Made by a program: the position numbers and the translations under genes. The notes beneath the pieces are model-generated. The model had not been told where the DNA came from and searched no databases. It saw only the letters and a program-made list of their open reading frames with translations. This document shows positions 1 through 14,937 of a DNA stretch of 64,000 nt, one piece after another; the first letter of the stretch is position 1; every line of letters begins with the position of its first letter. The stretch comes from Theristus sp. LFF4_11 (lineage: Eukaryota > Nematoda > Chromadorea > Monhysterida > Xyalidae). Where the stretch lies: assembly GCA_030248135.1 (NCBI GenBank), contig JASANC010002242.1, positions 36,581 to 100,580 on the forward strand, in the 5' to 3' direction.

Positions 1-64
1 TTGCAGTTGTACTGTGCACAGTTGACTGATGACTTTCAGGCCAAGTGCTAAGATTGCAACAAAC

Positions 65-1637
65 CAAATTTGGTCGGGAATCCTTCTTCTGAGCTGACGA
101 TTGTCTCCAACAGGGTCATGACGCAGTCGATGTACTGCGGCGCCGCATACTTCCACTTTTTGCCCTTTTCATCCACCCATGGCAATTGGCTGAAAAACAG
201 AAAAATAAATTATTATTTATTTTTTCCGGAGAAAAAACGCCAAATTTCAATTGCAGCTCCCCGTCAAAGAAACGCCATGTTGCTGTTTCAATTGAGCTGT
301 TTTATGAAGCTGCTGCTGCCACCAAAATAAGTCCAATCGCAGCGGAGCGTGGTCTTGGGGCCCATTAATAATACAGAAAACGCGCCTATTTTATCACGAG
401 GGCAGATTTGGTCTGCTCTGACAAGACAGGAGGAGGCAGACTGCGTCCCCCCCCACCTGATTGAATGCCACCAATACACATTGAATAAAATTCGAGTCAA
501 GGCATGAAACGTGCAGTGCAAGGTTTTGCTAACGCTGAGAATTGACAGAAACTGAGTTGATTTGAAATACAATGAGCAAATATGCTTGCTGGTGATCTGT
601 TAGCACACCATTGAGCCAGTTTCTCATATCCTGAGCAATTTCTCAGCATGTTCGTTGGCATTATTGATGTTCTCATGGAGATATCAGCGAGACTACGAAT
701 GTCAACCACTGGCAGTACATCAATGTGCACCATGACATTCACGCACCTATAACATGGCCCGCACGTCATCACAGGACAACTGTCGCTCGTGCACATCTCG
801 GATACAACACCGTACAACGCGTTCACGTGGTGGAAGAACGATATCGCTGAAGAGAACACAGTAGAAAAATCACAACACGCAAAACGCTTATAATCCTCCG
901 GTGTCACGATCAATCTGACTGAACTTGTTTCACGCTATTCATCGTTGTTTGTTTCAGTATTCGTATGGTAAGATCATTGACAAGATAATAACTGCTGTTA
1001 TTGAGAAAAAACACAAGTCACTGTGCTTTTTAATGAAAAGTGACCGTATTAAATTTTAATGGCGCGAAATATGCTCATGGCCACTGACATGTTGATCTAG
1101 ACGAATCGAAAAACGTTTTCTCACTCTGTAAGTTTCCAAATCAGCGCAGGTGTCAATCATCACGTTAAAAATTACAGACGCTCAATATGGGCTTTTCAAA
1201 TCGTTTCCCTTCAAAACACGCACTTTGGTGTGGGATTAAAAAGGTTTTTAAGGAGACACAAGAAACACAAAGGCAAGCTGACTGCTCGGAAACAAAGTTG
1301 CGAACAGGATGAGCGTTCGCAGCTGGGCGTGTCTGAGCACTTGCCGTGTGATGCGAGCCACTCGTGCGTGCACATGCCCGGCGGCACACGCACAAACTCG
1401 CGCAGCTGGTTGCCGGCGACCGCATCGCACACGCTGAACTCGGTCGACTGCGACGCCCGGTAGCCGTGACCGACGTTGCCAGCGGCAGAGTGACGCTTCG
1501 CCAGTGACACCGCGCCGACGCCACCTGGCGATGCGGCTGACGTGCTCGCCAGCATGGTCGTTGCCGTCACGTGCTTCGCGCTCGCTGCACCCACGTTCTC
1601 CTTGCCCTCGATGCCAGCACCTTTGCGTCGCGAGCGT
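65..1637 (-). CDS. MOB2-like: MOB kinase activator, MOB2-like (three common exons, 3' end outside window)
   Basis: MOB proteins bind and activate NDR/LATS-family kinases in the cytoplasm and at the cortex. Three minus-strand exons are visible: 1637-1345, 846-747 and 189-65. Together they give the family order: PPGMCTHEWLASH, then FFHHVNALYG with CTSDSCPVM, then VDEKGKKWKYAAPQYIDCVM and EEGFPTKFG. The EWLAS-FFHH pairing and the E-[KR]-GKK-APQY block fit MOB2 better than MOB1 or MOB3. Phases agree at each joint: G+CG gives Ala, and AG+C gives Ser. The first intron starts with GC (G/GCAAGT at 1344), the others with GT. The exon at 1637 begins with one codon base and reads RSRRKGAGIEGKENV, so more 5' coding sequence must exist (see the entries at 20936 and 31560). 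The frame ends at a donor near 64, so the C-terminal part lies before position 1. Family assignment is sure; the MOB2 subtype is likely. Confidence 0.88.
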
Positions 1638-4600
1638 CTGAAACAATTGCAACAACATCAGTTGGTTCGCCAACGCGTTTGGCTTGTGACCACACCATGA
1701 CGCAAATATGCGGCAAAACTAAGTTTAACGCCAGCTTTTGCATTGTGGTGCGCGGACTGACACGCAAGTACTCGGCACTGTTGGCAAGTGAAGACCAACG
1801 CGATTTCCGGTTTGACAGCGAGGGGTATCCCGGGGTATCCGCGCTGTCGCATTCATGACGGATCCCCCCAAAAACGTATCCATTCAGCACTCAGTTCAGT
1901 TCGCGGCCAACTAAGTAAAAGCTGACGTTAAATCAGTCGTTTGTGGTGCCACTTTTGAGATGGTGCTGCTTGTCATGTTGCCCTAGATGTTGTCTTGTCA
2001 TGTTTGTAGCATCAGCTTCCAAGAATGAGACCAATGTGTCGCCGGCCGAGATGACACCAACAACTCGTCACCATGCCAACCATCACCACACGATACACAC
2101 AACCACAACCAAGCGACATTATTATTATTACAAAACGACCTAAACAATGAGCGTACCAGCCAACGAGGCCCGAGCAAAGCACTCAACATCATCGAGCACT
2201 TACTTGCAAGCCAGCTTACGTTTTTCTATTTAATGTTAGGTGCTTCACAGGAAAACGCACTGCTACACATCACCACAAGTACTGCCGTGTGCGGTGAGTG
2301 ACAGCCGTTCTTGGCAGAAATTATAGAATAAAATCTCACGTCAGTTTGCTCGCTCTCTCCGAGCATCCTTATTTCAGCGCTGTTATCAAATTCGGTCAAA
2401 ACACTCATCGCAATGAATACGCTAACCCAAATAAACAACGGCTGAGACACAATTGGTTCACGCACAGAAGAGTGTCATCAACACGAGCGCATATGCAAAT
2501 GCAGCACCTTTTTCGTCGATCCACAGCAAACATGGCAAAATGTGTCATCGTTTTTATTTTAGCACACAGTTCACACCTTTGCACAGCCGAGATACAGACT
2601 GAAGGTTGAAGCTGGGCACCTAAATCGCAAATGACAACCGCTTTCAATGTTCCGAGCGCATAAATGGACAAATGAATAATAACAAATGGCAAACAAAAGC
2701 GTTGGGCCGCGCGCTCAACCTTTGTCAACAAACAGATGACACAGATTTGCGGCAACGCTTGTTAATGCTACAAAGGGTGCACCGAGATTGCTGCACCTGA
2801 CCGTTTACACAGAGCGGCATGTGTGCCATTAAACCTTGCTTCCGTGTTTATTTACCACGAAGCCGCCGCGAGAATTAATGAGTGGACAAAATGCAAATAT
2901 TGCATGAACACACTATGATAGAGTTGTCGTACGAATATGTCTGCCTCTAGCAGTGCCCCAACATTTTGAAGGAACTTTGGGAAAACATCTCTGGCTAAAT
3001 GGGTACTGCTCACTTCTAAAGTATGATCAGATCAGCCTCTTGACGCCAGAAATTATTTGCAGATGGTTGGGGTTCTTAGTGGGATTCGAACCTGCAAACT
3101 CGGTAGCCTGTTGGTAGCACTGGATGGCCTGTTTGGACTTCGGACAAGCGTGATTGAATTGCACCTTTTTAAAAAAATTCACAGCTAGCAAGATGCAAAA
3201 CGTGGCACAGTGCAGTAGTGCTCGACATGGTAGCACCACTGCCACAGTTCAATGTAACGTTTGTTTTACCTCCTTGCGTTGTTGCTACGCCACGAGCAAT
3301 TATCGAACAACTGCGTCCACTCGGTGGCCAAGTATTCCTTGAGTTCTTGAAGTACGGTCATGGTGACTGAGACACAGTGATTGTAAGGCACCGGACGCTG
3401 CTCTGCTGCTTACTGGCCAAACTACACGACCTCGTTGACCACAAATCATAAAAACATCAAACTCGAATGGAGCCAGCACTCGCAAATCTCCCGTCAAATC
3501 ACGCAGCAAAGCCGATTGACTGTTGTGGAATGCGAATAAACCGATAACAAATTGTGCGGTTTTTCTGTTTTTTCTTCACGCTACGCCAGTCTTTCAATTC
3601 GTTCGACCACGCACTGCTGCTGCTGCTGTTGCTATCCGTGGTGAAAAGAAAACGAAAATAATACGAGTGGCATTAGACCACATTCCTCAGATATGGAATT
3701 TTTGTTGGGTTTCTGGAAAAAAATCACGTTTGAAAAAAACATTGAGAAATAATCGGCTAAACTATTGCAAAACGCGCACGCGCTGGTGGACAATGCGCAA
3801 ACACGCATGATGCCGCAAAGGAAATTGGCGCGCAAATGTTTTTTCAAACTCTGCGGGCATGTTGAAAACAGTCAGTCAAGCAGTAAAGAAACTCACAGAA
3901 CGTCATGAAATGCGACGACAAAATGGGAAAGGAAAATATTGACTATGGACAGGGCAAATGGCGTTTGCGTGCAGCCGGGCACGTTAGGTGTGTGCGTTTG
4001 ACCGAGTTGAACAGAACTGAATGTTAACAGCAAAAACGTGCCCGTCGAAACAGCTAAAACAGCCGAAAGTGGTAGAATGCTGAGTGCATAGTGCATGAGA
4101 AAGCAAAAATGCGTGCAAATGCTGAATTTTCAACATTCCACAGTCAGTCCATCTGACAATATCTTGCCCATCAGAAAATTTAGTGGCACATGGTGTGATG
4201 GCAGATACGCAACAATGAGCAAACATGCATCTTTCACAATATGTGCGAAACAACAAAGGAAACCACAAACCTAACAAAAGAATACGGTTGTCATTGTACC
4301 GGAGTGACGCCGAAAAAACTTGTTCAGATGCTGAAAACTTTTCAGAAAAAAAATGAACGACAAACTCAAAAAAATTTTCGGTTTTTAAGCACTCATCACT
4401 CAGTCCACTCTCACATGTTGATTTTAATGGTTAAAAGAAGCATGGGCAAAAGCAATCGCCACTGAGAGAAGAGCAGCATTTTTAATTAAGACAAACGTGC
4501 ACTTAAGGCAAAAAAACGAGAAACCTAGCATAACAAAAAAGTTCACCACTGAGCAGTCGATGCCGAGCCTCCTAACAGTTTTTTTTCTTTTTAGAATAAC

Positions 4601-7600
4601 AAAGAACAAGTGTACATGAGAATATAACTTCTTCAGAACATAATGATCATTGTTGAATTTGTCCACGACATTCACAATCAATTTCTTATTCTTATTCTGG
4701 TTAAGTCTGAGTTGAATGACTTCAGAATTGGCTATCTTAGTTGCAACTGCAAGGAGCTACTGTTGACGAGAAAAAATGTCACCAACCAGTGCATGCTGTG
4801 TCGCCTGCCTGATCATACACAGACTTTTATGGCCATAATAAATACTTGTCGTTCGTGCGAGTGAAAAAAACCAGTTGGTAAAACATAAAATCGACCACTA
4901 GTGGGTTTTCTTTTGCACAAAAGCAACTGATTCAATTGAGGCGGGCGGAGCGGATGCATTTGCATTTTGCAATATTATGCAAAGTAAACACCTCATTGTC
5001 AGACAAAACATACACGAGAACACATTTTGCTGTGTACAGTCTTGTTACCGGTTGATGAAAAAAACAGAAATTGAGACGCAAAAAACGGTGGCGTGATACT
5101 CATTGTCCAGCGGCTATGAAACCATATTGAAAAACCTGAATAGTGCGTGTTTTCTTTTCTGCAACACAAGAAAACAACTGGCCAGTACCGAGTTACGAGG
5201 TAAAATACATAGAATCAAGCGACGCGATTTGGCAGAACAGTCAGTATTTGTAAGTAACAATCGAACCTGGCGCAGCAACGGAAGGAAACAGCGGACGTAA
5301 AACGGACGCACAAAATGTGTGTATGCGACTGACGACTGTACGCCCGACACAGCGACTCTTATCCATCCATCTTTTATTTCAGCTGTAGAAGAAAATTAGT
5401 CAGTTGTGTACTGGGCACGAAAAACACAAGTGTGTGAGTGTGTGTGTGTCTGTGTGTGTGCGGTTTAGTTCGCAAAGTTTGATAGAGTAGGTGTTTTGCT
5501 GTTGTTCACAGCCAGCGCCTCGCGTGTGCGTCTGTACGTCGTGGACGCAATAAAATTGATGAAAATGAAGCCAATGAAATTTCATCGGGCATCTCTCGCT
5601 CCACTACGAATTGTTGACCAAGTTGTGTTTGACTGTGAGTGCACACACCTGAGGCACAACACAACCACACACCACACAACTTTAAAAGCAACATCGTCGA
5701 ATTTGCATTCTGATTACTTTCACAAAAACGTAAAACCGAAACTGCATTTTCATAAGACAAATGGAAGAGCAATTATCTTGCGGTGAAAACAGTAAACCAA
5801 TCAAAAAACCAGACAAGACCGAAAAAACTAGCGAACTAGGTGGTGTTTGTTCGCTGTCGTTTCAGTAAATGTAAATTGGATGAAAAAACTGTTGTTGCAG
5901 TAGCTGCAAGTGAACACAATCGAATAGACAAAATAAGCATAAACGCCAGCGAAAACAGTTTGCAAAACGACCAAACGTTTTACATGGACGACAAGTAGCG
6001 AGTGTGGAGTGGAAATACAACATCTTGCCTGGCTGGGCACTGTCGCTGTCGTTAAATTAAAACTTCATCGAACGAATATAACTATTTATCGCCGCTCGTA
6101 ACGTCAAGAAAATTGTGCTCCAAAAAAAAGATAAGACAGTCAGTAGCAGTGGGGGCAGTGACAGCGGGAGTTTGCTGCTGCTGAACATCTGCATGCAATC
6201 AATTTTACCACACGACAAACGCATTGATTTAGTATCACAAATCGTCTCAAATACTCTGGCAATATTTAGCACGGCACTGTGATGTGATACTATTAAGGAA
6301 CTATTTATCTCTCGTTCGGGACCGTGCGTCGTCGTCGTATGATGACACCAGTGACAGAGCGTGAGAGTGCAACACGGCACGCGGGCACACTGCGCACACA
6401 CGTGACCAGCTGCAAACTCCAATCACACTCAGTCCACAGACCTGTCCCGTCTCTCTCCCTGGTGTATTTCACGATTCGTGCTTGTGGCTGTGGTTTTTGA
6501 TTTTCGAAAAACACAAGGACATCGATAGCAGGCGATAAGAGAGTCGCAAAATGACACACACACAGCAGCACCAGGGGCACGTCAGTGCGACATGGCACGG
6601 CGCTTATAGTAACAGATTTTTTCTTTCATGGACCTCCGCATCACATGTTTGTTGAAAAAAGCGTGATTAAATTATTCAATCAAACGGGCAACAAATCAGA
6701 CCGTTCTAAATTGACCATTGTTGTCTGTGTTAAGCCCAAGCGTTTCACATGACTGACACTGAGAGCCTTATGAAACGTGCCAAAAAAACGAATCAACGGA
6801 AATGATATGCAATGGAAAACATCATAGGATGGCAACAATAAACAAAAAACAACACGCCAAAAAAATCCATGTTTTTCGAAAAAACAACAGCTCAACACAA
6901 AACGTGATTGTGACACATTCTAACATGGCATTTCTTGCAGTGCAAACGGACAGCAAATTTTATGAGTCGAGTCCAAATAATTTCGTTAAAAAATCAAACA
7001 AACAAAATTCGCAAAATGACAGAAATCAGACTAAAAACATGGTCATTGTGGCCATTTTCGGATTTCGAAAAACCACATGGCTATGTTTTGCATGTTGAAA
7101 ATGCAGTTTCGTGGGACAGCCAATTGGCAACGAAAACTGTTGAAAACGTTGTTGAAAAAGACCAGTCGGTTGTTGGTGGAATGAACTAATAATGTGACCC
7201 ATTTCACATTTCCAACAGTCGAGTGATGTGAGACTGACTTTGGTGGTCACTTTCCTTCCAGCATAGTTTTCCACATTTTCTGTGCTTAAATGACCACAAA
7301 CCTTTCAACATAAAAAGTGACTGACTGCTGTGGCTTCTGTTCATAGCAGAGAGTGACCACCACACCAGCACAGTTTTTGAAATTTGTGTTCAAATTTTTT
7401 GCTAGCAGAAAAACAAAAAGCAGTTCGCACCGTATGATACTAAACTGTTATGGTGCATTAATTTTACATTACTCTTAGAAGGCCAACCAGGACAAAAGAA
7501 GAAGTGACATAAGCAAAGCGACATGAAGGGGGTAACTTTGGGATAAAGCAAGAGATCAGGGTTTGAGCAAAAGCTGGCCCGGACCAGCCAGCAATAAGTT

Positions 7601-10600
7601 ACGAAGCAGCCGCCGGGACGGTGGTCACTGCAAATATGATGCAATATGTGCCCAAGTATGTAAACAGAAAAACTATAATCCGTGCGACAGCCGCCATCTC
7701 AGAAGGGATTTGCACGCCGCTTCCAAAATCGTGCGAGTCGATGCGAGCATTGGAAAACGGCCCGCCACCGACAGAACAGCATCAACGAAGGAAACATTAG
7801 TGCTCGCCGAGTAAAGCCCACTCAAAAACAGCGTAGTGCCACTGTGCACCGCAGCAAATAAACGCCACGCAGACAATTTTCAAGGAGGCTGGTGTCGTAA
7901 AAATTATGTTTTCACTCATCCAAATCATGATGGCGGTGCGGTATGGGCGCTTTGAAACACACCGAGAACGAACCGAAAGACGTCCGGACTTCCCGCGACT
8001 AAAAACGTTTTGCGAGCGTGTATTCTGTTACAATATGGTGGCAAATAGCACAATAAATAATAAAACAGTAATATCGTCATCGATAAGGCCCCGCTCTCTG
8101 TTCGCCCGCATGCGAATCCGTGGCGGGTGAAAAAAATGGCAGTAAGTAATACGATATGGCTGTTATCAGCAGCAGCGGATTATGCCAATAATCGAGAGAG
8201 AGCCACTTGCATAGTTTCAAGAACGTGATTACCACTCGAGTAATAATATACAACCGCCATACAAAGCTGACAAGCGAGGCCAATTGCACTTGACGTACCG
8301 CCGTTCGCCCATTTTTTATGCGCGTTCCTGGAATCGAAGAAAACGAACGCCTGCAAATTGGCGGCAGCCTTAATGCTTTTCAGTATCGCTTGGAAGACTT
8401 TTTCTGTTTCAGGCCACAAAAAAAACACGAGACAACCACAAAGCAAATAAAAAGCATTTTTGTGTACAATACAAACAAGTCCATCATTTCTTGGTCGTCG
8501 TACACTTTCGCTACTGAAAAACACTTCTAAAGAACGCTTTTTGCTGCGCAAGACGCACGGTTACGGGACGCAAGAACGATGTAAAACCAAACATCAAACA
8601 AACACTTCAAAAAACGTCGTGGACGTTTCAGCGATTTTTGTCAGTCGATATTTTACAAAACTCACACTCTTTCAACGGTTAGTTAAAAAATCTCAAATTA
8701 CTTCGTACAGCTTTGAACATTAAAAACACACTAATGAAACACTGACAGTTTACGAAAATGAGCTTCAATCGGTTAGAAAAATGAACTCTAGCAAAAACAC
8801 AGTGAGAAAGCGGAGATGCTGTTAATTTTGTTCGTCAGTTGAAGAAGATATCACCCAGTGTCAGCGACCTTGACACTTTCACATCAACCAAAACAAAGTG
8901 AACTGTAAAAATACTAAATGAATACAAATAAACACAAACCATGCCATTTCGTTTCGTATGAACATCGAAGATGAGACACCGCAAATTTCGCCAAAAAAAA
9001 CGTAACTTTGCAGATCTGAAGAACTTTGTGCGATTTCTTTTTCTACACCATTAAATATCCTATTTTGTCATTGCCATTCGATAAGAACAAAACAAAGAAA
9101 CAAAAGGTGTTAGGTAAGACAGGAGTACATCAGCGTCACACAAGAGCAAGGCGTACATCAAGTACCGTCTATTATTAGAATTTAGTTCATTTCCAAACCC
9201 ATTTATCTGACTGCATCTGATAGAGACAGTGTTTGTTTTTACACAGCACCGTGATGCGGGTAAACACACGACGGGTGGGTGGTGGGATCCCACGAAATTA
9301 AAAGAATATTGATTTTTTTGCTAGACAACAAAATTCACATAACCACACAGACACAAAGTTTTTGAATATTATAAGCCTGTCACCGTTACGGACATGACGT
9401 TTGACTGCGTGGTTTTGGATGAATGTTTTGAAATCACGCTTCAATCGATGCAACGTTATATGAACGAAACATTGATCGTATCAGGCACTGTTCCGCTGTG
9501 CCATGAGCAAGTGTTGTCCAGACCAGACATGAAATTGTTGATGACTGACCACTCAGAGAAGAAAAAATGAACAAACACTACCAACAACTAGACAATTTGG
9601 ACGAACAGCAAAGCAAAGCTTTCAACATCCGAAGAAATTTCAAAATAAATTTCATTCAGCAAGACAAGTAAAATGAACCGTGTTCTACCAAAACCACTGA
9701 GAAAAAGACATGCCAAGATAGATACCAATATGGTATTTCCTGAAATCAGCATTCCATCTTGGTATTTCTGTTCAATTCAAGTGGCAAGCGCGAGCGAGCA
9801 ACTCAACCACCGAACGGCGGATTACCCCGATTTCAGAGCTTGCTATCAATCGAAATTCGAAACCACGCCAAACAAGGTACAAGCGCGTCGATTTCGCGTT
9901 CAGATCAACGTGCTGCGTTCGTGTTCAGCACGGCAAAGTGTGGAGGTGAAGAGAAGACGTACGTAGATTGCGCGGTCACCGGCCCTGTGCACTCGGTGTC
10001 GCGCACGATCGAAGAGAGATGAAGAAATGGCATGTTACACACCAGGAACACGTTCGGGTTTGGTCGTTGTCGACTACAAACTATACAGGTTGCACTGTGA
10101 TTGCGCGGTGCTTGCTCTGCGTCAGATTACGTTGTCACGCCATCTTAGTTGATGGTTGTCAGATGCACGCACACACGCACACACCAGCGAAAGTGCAGCG
10201 CACGCATGTTTGTGATTTGAAATTTTAACATCAACAACAACAATAATAATAACAACAATAATGGCTAAAGTAAGACATGCAGCGCACAAATGACATACTA
10301 TCAATCAGCAATACAGAACAAACATCTTCTCCAACTTCAAACTCCGCATGAATCAGTTTTTAAAATGCAAACCGTGTGATAAATGAAAATATCATAGATT
10401 TGGCCAGCCAGACTGAATGGAACACCCCAAGCGTTGCACAAAATTGATTGCTAATAATTTGTTACATAAAGGAAGCCTATCAAAAAGCTTGTACAGTAAT
10501 TTCACATGTTTCGAAAAGTTTGCTGGATGGCTGACGGTATGGCAAGTCTCATCTCAACGTAATGCAAAACCAAACCCTTTGATGTTCGTTCAACCAAAAC

Positions 10601-13600
10601 GTTATCTAAGGTGCACTGCACAACGCTCCTGCATCAACGTTTTTGTAAAAATGATATAAAGCAAGGAAGACACGAGATAGGTGTCTGCGAAAAACTGAAT
10701 AAAAATAAATAATAAAAGTTTGTTGCAACATTCACACAGCGCATCGCGGTCGTTCAACCAACCCTGTTTCAGAAACAGCGATACATCAAATAAAACACAC
10801 ACATAAAATCCATCCAGCAAACTCGCATGAGCCATGACGAAACGAACGCACGGTACACTGCTTTTGTACTTTGTCAGCTCGTAAAAATTTACGGTTTCAA
10901 TCTTTTCGACGACATATTTTTTCGATAGTTTTCGATTGCTGCGTTATGAGATACACAACATGAAAGAACACAAATTTCGTCACCAGCGGAAAGGACGATA
11001 TAATTTTTATGAACGCACCAGCCATCAACGAGGCACATGGACATGACAATCCATGTGTTGGCAACATAACACACCAGGCAGTACCGGATGGCACTGATTC
11101 ACACGCCTGCACACAATTATGACCCATTTCTATCCATTTTCAGGCCAGTTATTTCCAGCCGCATCACACGGCAAATAAAACATGCATGCGCTCATCATTA
11201 CCATCATGGAACGGAATTACCATATTGTGGAATACGCAATGAAATGACTATGTGCATGGCGAGACAAAGATGTCGGAAAGTGAAAGATGAGAACGCAAGC
11301 TAAACAGAATGCGCGCAACAGTGCAACAGTATGCTCAATAATCATGCCATGTGGAGACGACGAAACGAGATTTGTAACAAACCGCATTGTGAATGAAAAC
11401 CGTAAAAAAAGAAAGGTGGGCAGGCAAGGTTGTCACCAGAAAGGAAAAGTTTTTTTGGGTGTGTATGCGTTGTTTTTTTTTGCTCAAGCAGACAAAACGT
11501 GCCACCACATCCAAACCAGCCGTGTACAATACGCGCACACACACAGATGGGAAATAACAATCAATGATCTCGGTCAAACGATGCGAACCTTTCCATGGCA
11601 TTCACCCAGAACCGCTCTGCGGCTACTGCCTCTGAACTTACAAGTGAATAATAGCGAACAATGAAATGCCAAACATCGACGCGTGTGAACAAACCGTCGT
11701 CCAGCAAGTTCTCATTTGCATACAAGAAAAGAAAAACCGATATCGACATCTAAACGATATCGTTGTTCTCAGAAATCCAGACATTGAAAGCAAACAATTG
11801 CGACTTCAAGTGTTCCGTCTGATATTTGTTGTTGTAAGTTTTAATAAAGCATGATCGCGCCATGCTGTCGGCGGCATAAGCAGTCTACAATTGAGAACAG
11901 ATACAATCGTACTACACACTTTTGTATATCGTTAAGAAGTAGAGTACTGATGGGATTTTTTACTTCTTCTTCGGTCTCTTTCGCTGGTCTCGAAATTTAT
12001 AAAAACAATCTGAAAATCAAAACAGTTGTCAGCCAGCAGCATATCTAACAGAAGTTTTAGGTATCATCCAAAATTTCAATTATCTATGTGCAAGAAACCC
12101 CGAGTACGTCGTACGACACGACGACACTGCTGGTTGCTACCTATCTCAAAAGATCAATCTTGAAGGCGTTAATCAAACACGGAAACATGTACACGATAAA
12201 GGATTATACAACTGTTGAGTAACAGAGCTGCAACGAACAATTAGCGACATTTTGTTGAAGATGCTGCAGTTGGTACACGTACGAGTGAAAGACGAAAAAC
12301 TGAAAACTAATATAAACTCTGCTCTGATACGTTCAACGTGCTATTATTGTATTGAGTGACGCCGAATGTACTACCGAAGCAAAGTTCAACTGAAGTGAAC
12401 TAGTTTTCAGATCAATAGATAACTTTTAAACGTTCGTTACGTTTAAATGGCTAACCAGCACAAGGAGGATGAAGCAAAATAAAACTGCTTCAAAACTTTA
12501 TTCTATTAGCAAGTAACATTAATTTTTAAGTCGGGAAAAGTTAAAAAAGGATCACAAATGTATATTTCTTTTCCAAAACTTCAACAAAAACCTTGACCTT
12601 TGAAAGGTTTTGCCAATGGTGAGGACAAAACTTGAAAGCAAATGTCACAGCGACCGCAAACAGCAACAACCATTTACCACAATGACGGTTCGATCAGTGA
12701 TAACAACTGTGCATGCTGTTTTTACGCTTATCAATGGTTTTTAGCAACCTAGCGAGGCTGGTGCTTTTGTCCTTTAGGCAAATATTTTTTGAAGCTATAT
12801 TCAGCTTGCTATTCCAGTGAAGCACTTGCGATAAGAAAGCACGCAGCCTCAACATGATAACTTCGACGGAAGGGTGGCGTGACAGACAAAACAAATTCTT
12901 GCTCTTCGTTCGTCTCAAAATAACTGGCGATCTAAAAATGGATGCGTATTTTTTTAATAATTGACGTTGACGAGCCTTGTGTGTGCACAATGGATTTTAT
13001 TTTTTTACAAATTGTAACGTTTTTGACGTTTGTCTAACTTTACAACATATGCACTGTCTTTGTAATCCAAGCTCTCTTGTTTAGTTGTGTGGTTATTCGT
13101 CACGCGACACAAAGTATTTTCATATAAACCTACTTTTTCTCAGTGCAAATATTTACTTGTATTAATTTATCAGACGACGTAGTTTATAAAAATAAATATC
13201 GTGGCGGTGCGGTGTCCCTGACTTTGTTATTATCACTTATTACAAGTCCAAGTTCAGTAAAATTTCTACTGATTTTTGTTAAATTCGTTCAAAATTAAAA
13301 GATACATCATGCAATTTCATCAAAGACACTTTCAACTTTAAGATTGATTTCAATTCACGAAATTCAACTAATTTTACTTAATTCCACTGATTTATTGACA
13401 CCTTCAAACATATGATAACAATGCTTTCATTCAATGGCCCCGGTTAGTCTCGTACTTGCTATCCATTGTCCATTAGTTAGCAGTAACGGCAGCTAAATAT
13501 GGCCGTCCCCACCCCCATCACACGCCAGACAAACTCAGTAAAAGCTGAGTGTTCATATTTCACCGTGCAGCTAAATGCAGTGTCTCCTGCGGCAAGCGGC

Positions 13601-14034
13601 ATGTGCCAGCAGGAGCACGAGCGCAAAAATGCGTCCGTGCACAGAACACGCAAACGAATGCTGCACATGCAGCTCTGCACGACAAAACTGCACACTCGCA
13701 GCAGAATGGCATGCCCATGCGAGCGCACACTGTCAGCGGCGGCTGCCTGCCCCGACAACACACACATGCGTGTCCGTGTGCGTCTGCTGCCACCCGGTCT
13801 GACCGTACAGTGCTATACGGCTAACATCATAACTTGCGTAAACTTACAGCAATCCACGCTACGCACTTCAAATGAACAGAACTTCAAACACCGATGTTAC
13901 TACAGCTCACCGTGTTGTGTGTGAATAAACATAACTGGAACATCATGTAGTGTTAGTTATCCTGGTGGTGAAACCATGTGTCATCGGTCATGCACAGCAT
14001 CAGTACACAAATGACCCTTGAGTTGGTACGCCAC
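1638..14034. other. Long intron of the MOB2-like gene, no gene supported
   Basis: AT-rich sequence in which every open frame is short and none has homology-like content or matched splice sites that I can defend. Simple runs are present (CA/GT near 5430-5465, CAT/CAA mixtures near 2085-2140 and 10215-10260). A GC-richer patch at 13500-13800 has overlapping open frames on both strands with Cys/His-rich, low-complexity translations and no recognisable domain. Confidence 0.6.
3055..3140 (-). repeat. tRNA-like B-box fragment, probable SINE remnant
   Basis: On the minus strand there is a good pol III B box, GGTTCGAATCCC, near 3089-3100. It is preceded by sequence that only loosely resembles a tRNA D/anticodon region. 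Acceptor-stem pairing is not convincing, so a functional tRNA gene is unlikely. A decayed tRNA-derived SINE is the simplest reading. Confidence 0.35.
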
Positions 14035-14286
14035 TAGGGATGGATCCGGCAAATTTGCCGGAATCCGGGCCGGATCCGGCAAAAGCCCATTCCGGCCGGG
14101 CCGGATCCGGCAAAAATTGCCGGAATCCGGACCGGAATGGCCTTTTTATGTCTAAAAAACATCTACGCACATTTCATCGCTTCTTCATCACATTTTCAGC
14201 ATAAAACAGCACAGACACAGAAACAAAGTCAGCAAGACACAGCACATGAACCAACCAAAAATTACAACAACAACAATTGACAAAAT

Positions 14287-14910
14287 TCACATCGCATAGG
14301 GATAATCAAGTGCTGGCAACACTCCATTCAGAAACATGACCTTTTCGGCGTTTTGAGTTGACAGACGAGATCGGCTGTACACAAACACCTGCCTGGCTTT
14401 GGAGAACATTCGTTCGCTTGCCACGCTTGTTAATAGCGGTGTCAGGTATCTGCGCGCGATTGTCAATAGTTTGGGGTATTTAGACGAGTTCAGCCGCCAA
14501 AAGTCTAGCATTAGATCACTTTTGTCCAGTTCGTCGATAAAATCATCAGACTCGTACATATTCATTTCGCCGCGCAGTTCGTCATCAAGACTGGATTCGC
14601 CTGACGGGTTGCGCGGTCGCGCAGCGTGAAACTCAATGCCTCCGTAGAGGCCAGTCGATTTCTTTTTTGGTTCGGGCTCGCGTTCACTTTCGTCATCGTC
14701 GTTGTTCGCGATCTCGGATGTATCGTCGCAGTTTGTGGGCGTCTCCGGTCGTTTCAAGATTTTCTTTGCAATGTGAAGTGGTTCACAACGAATCGCGCCT
14801 TCATTTTCGAAGACGACTGCAGTATTCTTGAATCGCGGATCAACGTACGTGGCCATGATGTTGGATTCATTGTGGAAAAGCGCACGGAAGCGTGTGTCGA
14901 TGCTGGTCAG
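14287..14910 (-). pseudogene. hAT transposase, C-terminal part
   Basis: The frame contains the MATYVDPRFK block, an acidic spacer, and a C-terminal hAT dimerisation domain. The last shows the typical order: DFWRLNSSKYPKL, then ARRYLTPLLTSVASERMFSKA, then SRLSTQNAEKVMFLN. The protein stops near the left terminus of the element. The missing middle continues on the far side of the LINE: at 17275-17340 the minus strand reads LKQRIEQVDASGIGTTKK, which joins to LLTSIDTRF here. The A-run at the joint is one base short for an open frame. The transposase is therefore split by insertion and also frameshifted. Confidence 0.88.
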
Positions 14911-14937
14911 CAGCGTTTTTTTGTTGCTGGTTTTTTT

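Noticed and set aside
9673..9966. 97-residue plus-strand open frame in the MOB2 intron
   Set aside because: No homology-like motif, no splice partners, and a second frame overlaps it equally well.
13499..13924. GC-richer patch with overlapping open frames, possible extra MOB2 exon
   Set aside because: Cys/His-rich low-complexity translations on both strands and no donor giving the two-base phase the common exon needs.
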